Shown here piece by piece: positions 4,237 to 5,320 of a stretch of 5,320 bases of DNA. Location of the stretch: positions 1 to 5,320 of the forward strand of contig JAFSBD010000040.1 in assembly GCA_017442025.1 (NCBI GenBank). Direction: 5' to 3'. The notes beneath the pieces were generated by a model, which made no database searches, was not told the origin of the DNA, and saw only the letters and a program-made list of their open reading frames with translations. The position numbers were made by a program, and so were the translations under genes. This DNA is from Clostridia bacterium (GTDB lineage: Bacteria; Bacillota; Clostridia; Oscillospirales; QAKW01). How positions within the stretch are numbered: position 1 is the first letter of the stretch; each line of letters starts with the position of its first letter.

Positions 4237-5320
4237 TTAATTTCGCAGAGAGTGAATGGGGGCAGGGATCCGCCCGCCGCGGGAGATGAATTTTTCACTG
4301 CTCTCCTGATGGACAGGCATGATGGGCGCTTCACCCAGCAAGCCGCCGAAGGATACGCTTTCGCCCACACCCTTGCCGATGGCAGGGATGACGCGGACCG
4401 CGGTGGTCTTATTATTGATCACGCCGATGCTGATCTCATCGGCAATAATGGCCGAGATGGTGGAAGCAGGGGTGTCGCCGGGGATGGCGATCATATCCAG
4501 GCCCACCGAGCAAACGGCGGTCATGGCCTCCAGCTTATCCAGGGTCAAAACCCCTTCTTCGGCGGCGCGGATCATTCCCGCATCCTCCGAGACCGGGATG
4601 AACGCGCCCGAAAGGCCGCCCACATGGGCGCTGGCCATGGTGCCGCCCTTCTTCACCGCATCATTGAGCAGGGCAAGGCAGGCGGTGGTACCGTGGGTAC
4701 CGCAACGCTCCAGCCCCATCTCCTCTAAGATATGGGCCACTGAATCGCCCACCGCAGGGGTGGGTGCTAAGGAAAGATCGACGATCCCGAAGGGAACGTT
4801 CAGGCGGCGGCAGGCCTCATTGGCCACCATCTGACCCATGCGGGTGATCTTGAAGGCGGTCTTCTTAACGATATCGGCAATCTCGGTAATATCTGCCTCG
4901 GGATGCTTGCGGATGGCGCTGGAAACAACGCCCGGGCCCGAAACGCCAACATTGATGACACAATCTCCTTCACCAACCCCATGGAAGGCACCCGCCATAA
5001 ACGGGTTATCCTCGGGAACATTGGCAAAAACGACCAATTTCGCGCAGCCGATGGAATCCTCCTCGGCGGTCGCTTCAGCGCAATCGCGGATGATCTCACC
5101 CATCAATTTAATAGCATCCAGATTGATGCCCGCCTTGGTGGTGGCAACATTGATGGAGGAGCAAACGCGGGAGGTCTCCTTCAGAGCGCGGGGCAGGGAG
5201 CGGATCAAGTTCAGATCGCTCGGGGTAGCCGCCTTATGCACCAGCGCGGAAAACCCGCCGACAAAGTTGATGCCGCAGGTAACCGCCGCCCGCTCCAGGG
5301 TCTTAGCCACCTTCACCATA
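4237..5320 (-). CDS. UPF0210 / DUF711 family 'PFL-like' protein, N-terminus cut by window edge
   Basis: The visible 360 residues match the conserved body of the UPF0210 (DUF711) family, whose members are about 450 residues long, so roughly the first 90 are missing to the right. The first Met seen (5317-5319) is inside the conserved VKVAKTLERAA segment and is not the real start. Residue numbers here count from it. Recognisable blocks are GGFSALVHK (21-29), GEGDCVINVGVSGPGVV (116-132), DLSLAPTPAVGDSVA (181-195), CGTHGTTACLALLNDA (206-221), GGLSGAFIPVSEDAGM (234-249), AVCSVGLDMIAIPGDT (268-283) and ISIGVINNKTTAVR (296-309). The fold resembles pyruvate formate-lyase and anaerobic ribonucleotide reductase large chains, but no reaction has been established for the family. 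Cys270 and the glycine-rich blocks are candidate functional residues. In Firmicutes this gene often follows a small ACT-domain (UPF0237) gene; that position is outside the window. It is probably cytosolic, and the frame is intact. Confidence 0.93.
   Translation of the reverse strand, partial: MVKVAKTLERAAVTCGINFVGGFSALVHKAATPSDLNLIRSLPRALKETSRVCSSINVATTKAGINLDAIKLMGEIIRDCAEATAEEDSIGCAKLVVFANVPEDNPFMAGAFHGVGEGDCVINVGVSGPGVVSSAIRKHPEADITEIADIVKKTAFKITRMGQMVANEACRRLNVPFGIVDLSLAPTPAVGDSVAHILEEMGLERCGTHGTTACLALLNDAVKKGGTMASAHVGGLSGAFIPVSEDAGMIRAAEEGVLTLDKLEAMTAVCSVGLDMIAIPGDTPASTISAIIADEISIGVINNKTTAVRVIPAIGKGVGESVSFGGLLGEAPIMPVHQESSEKFISRGGRIPAPIHSLRN

Noticed and set aside
4122..4370. Minus-strand 82-codon frame bridging the UPF0210 end and the glycosidase start
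   Set aside because: It overlaps the UPF0210 coding end in another frame and crosses the terminator and promoter. Its end only coincides with the glycosidase start, and no ribosome binding site supports its own start.
4177..4834. Overlapping plus-strand frames opposite the UPF0210 gene
   Set aside because: The UPF0210 frame is certain from conserved blocks. The antisense frames have no family resemblance or start signals, and one begins inside a terminator region.

Overview
The window looks like a chromosomal segment from an anaerobic Gram-positive bacterium of the Clostridia, perhaps an Oscillospiraceae-like gut lineage. This is inferred from strong AGGAGG-type ribosome binding sites, two lipobox lipoproteins, short AT-rich intergenic regions between moderately GC-rich genes, a UPF0210 (DUF711) gene, and a polar amino acid ABC transporter with a lipoprotein-type binding protein. 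No rRNA, tRNA, CRISPR array, insertion sequence or phage gene was seen. There is no gene-free stretch over 300 bases.

Layout: (1) Positions 1-1603, minus strand, hold an amino acid ABC transporter operon read in the order substrate-binding lipoprotein (845-1603), permease (83-772), ATP-binding subunit (1-69, only its first 23 residues). A strong hairpin separates the binding-protein gene from the permease gene. The permease stop codon sits inside the ribosome binding site of the ATPase gene. (2) Positions 1604-1775 are a divergent promoter region. It has a near-consensus sigma-A promoter for the transporter and a second promoter for a plus-strand gene, each with a dyad-symmetric sequence over its predicted transcription start. 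(3) Positions 1776-2357, plus strand, encode an unrecognised, very acidic small lipoprotein. (4) A terminator at 2361-2387 that can work in both directions separates it from the convergent gene at 2389-4125. That gene encodes a cytoplasmic (alpha/alpha)6-barrel glycosidase of the GH63/GH37 (MGH-like) type. (5) Positions 4126-4236 pack the terminator of the next gene directly against the glycosidase promoter. (6) Positions 4237-5320, minus strand, hold the C-terminal three quarters or so of a UPF0210/DUF711 'PFL-like' protein that runs off the right edge.

The transporter genes form one functional unit: a lipid-anchored receptor, a permease that probably homodimerises, and an ATPase. The glycosidase and UPF0210 genes look like separate transcription units. 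The small lipoprotein may be co-regulated with the transporter through the shared upstream region, but nothing in its sequence shows a functional link. I found no clear new multi-gene system. The points most worth a second look are the missing ligand-carboxylate arginine in the binding protein, the divergent regulatory region with its two dyads, and the orphan acidic lipoprotein.
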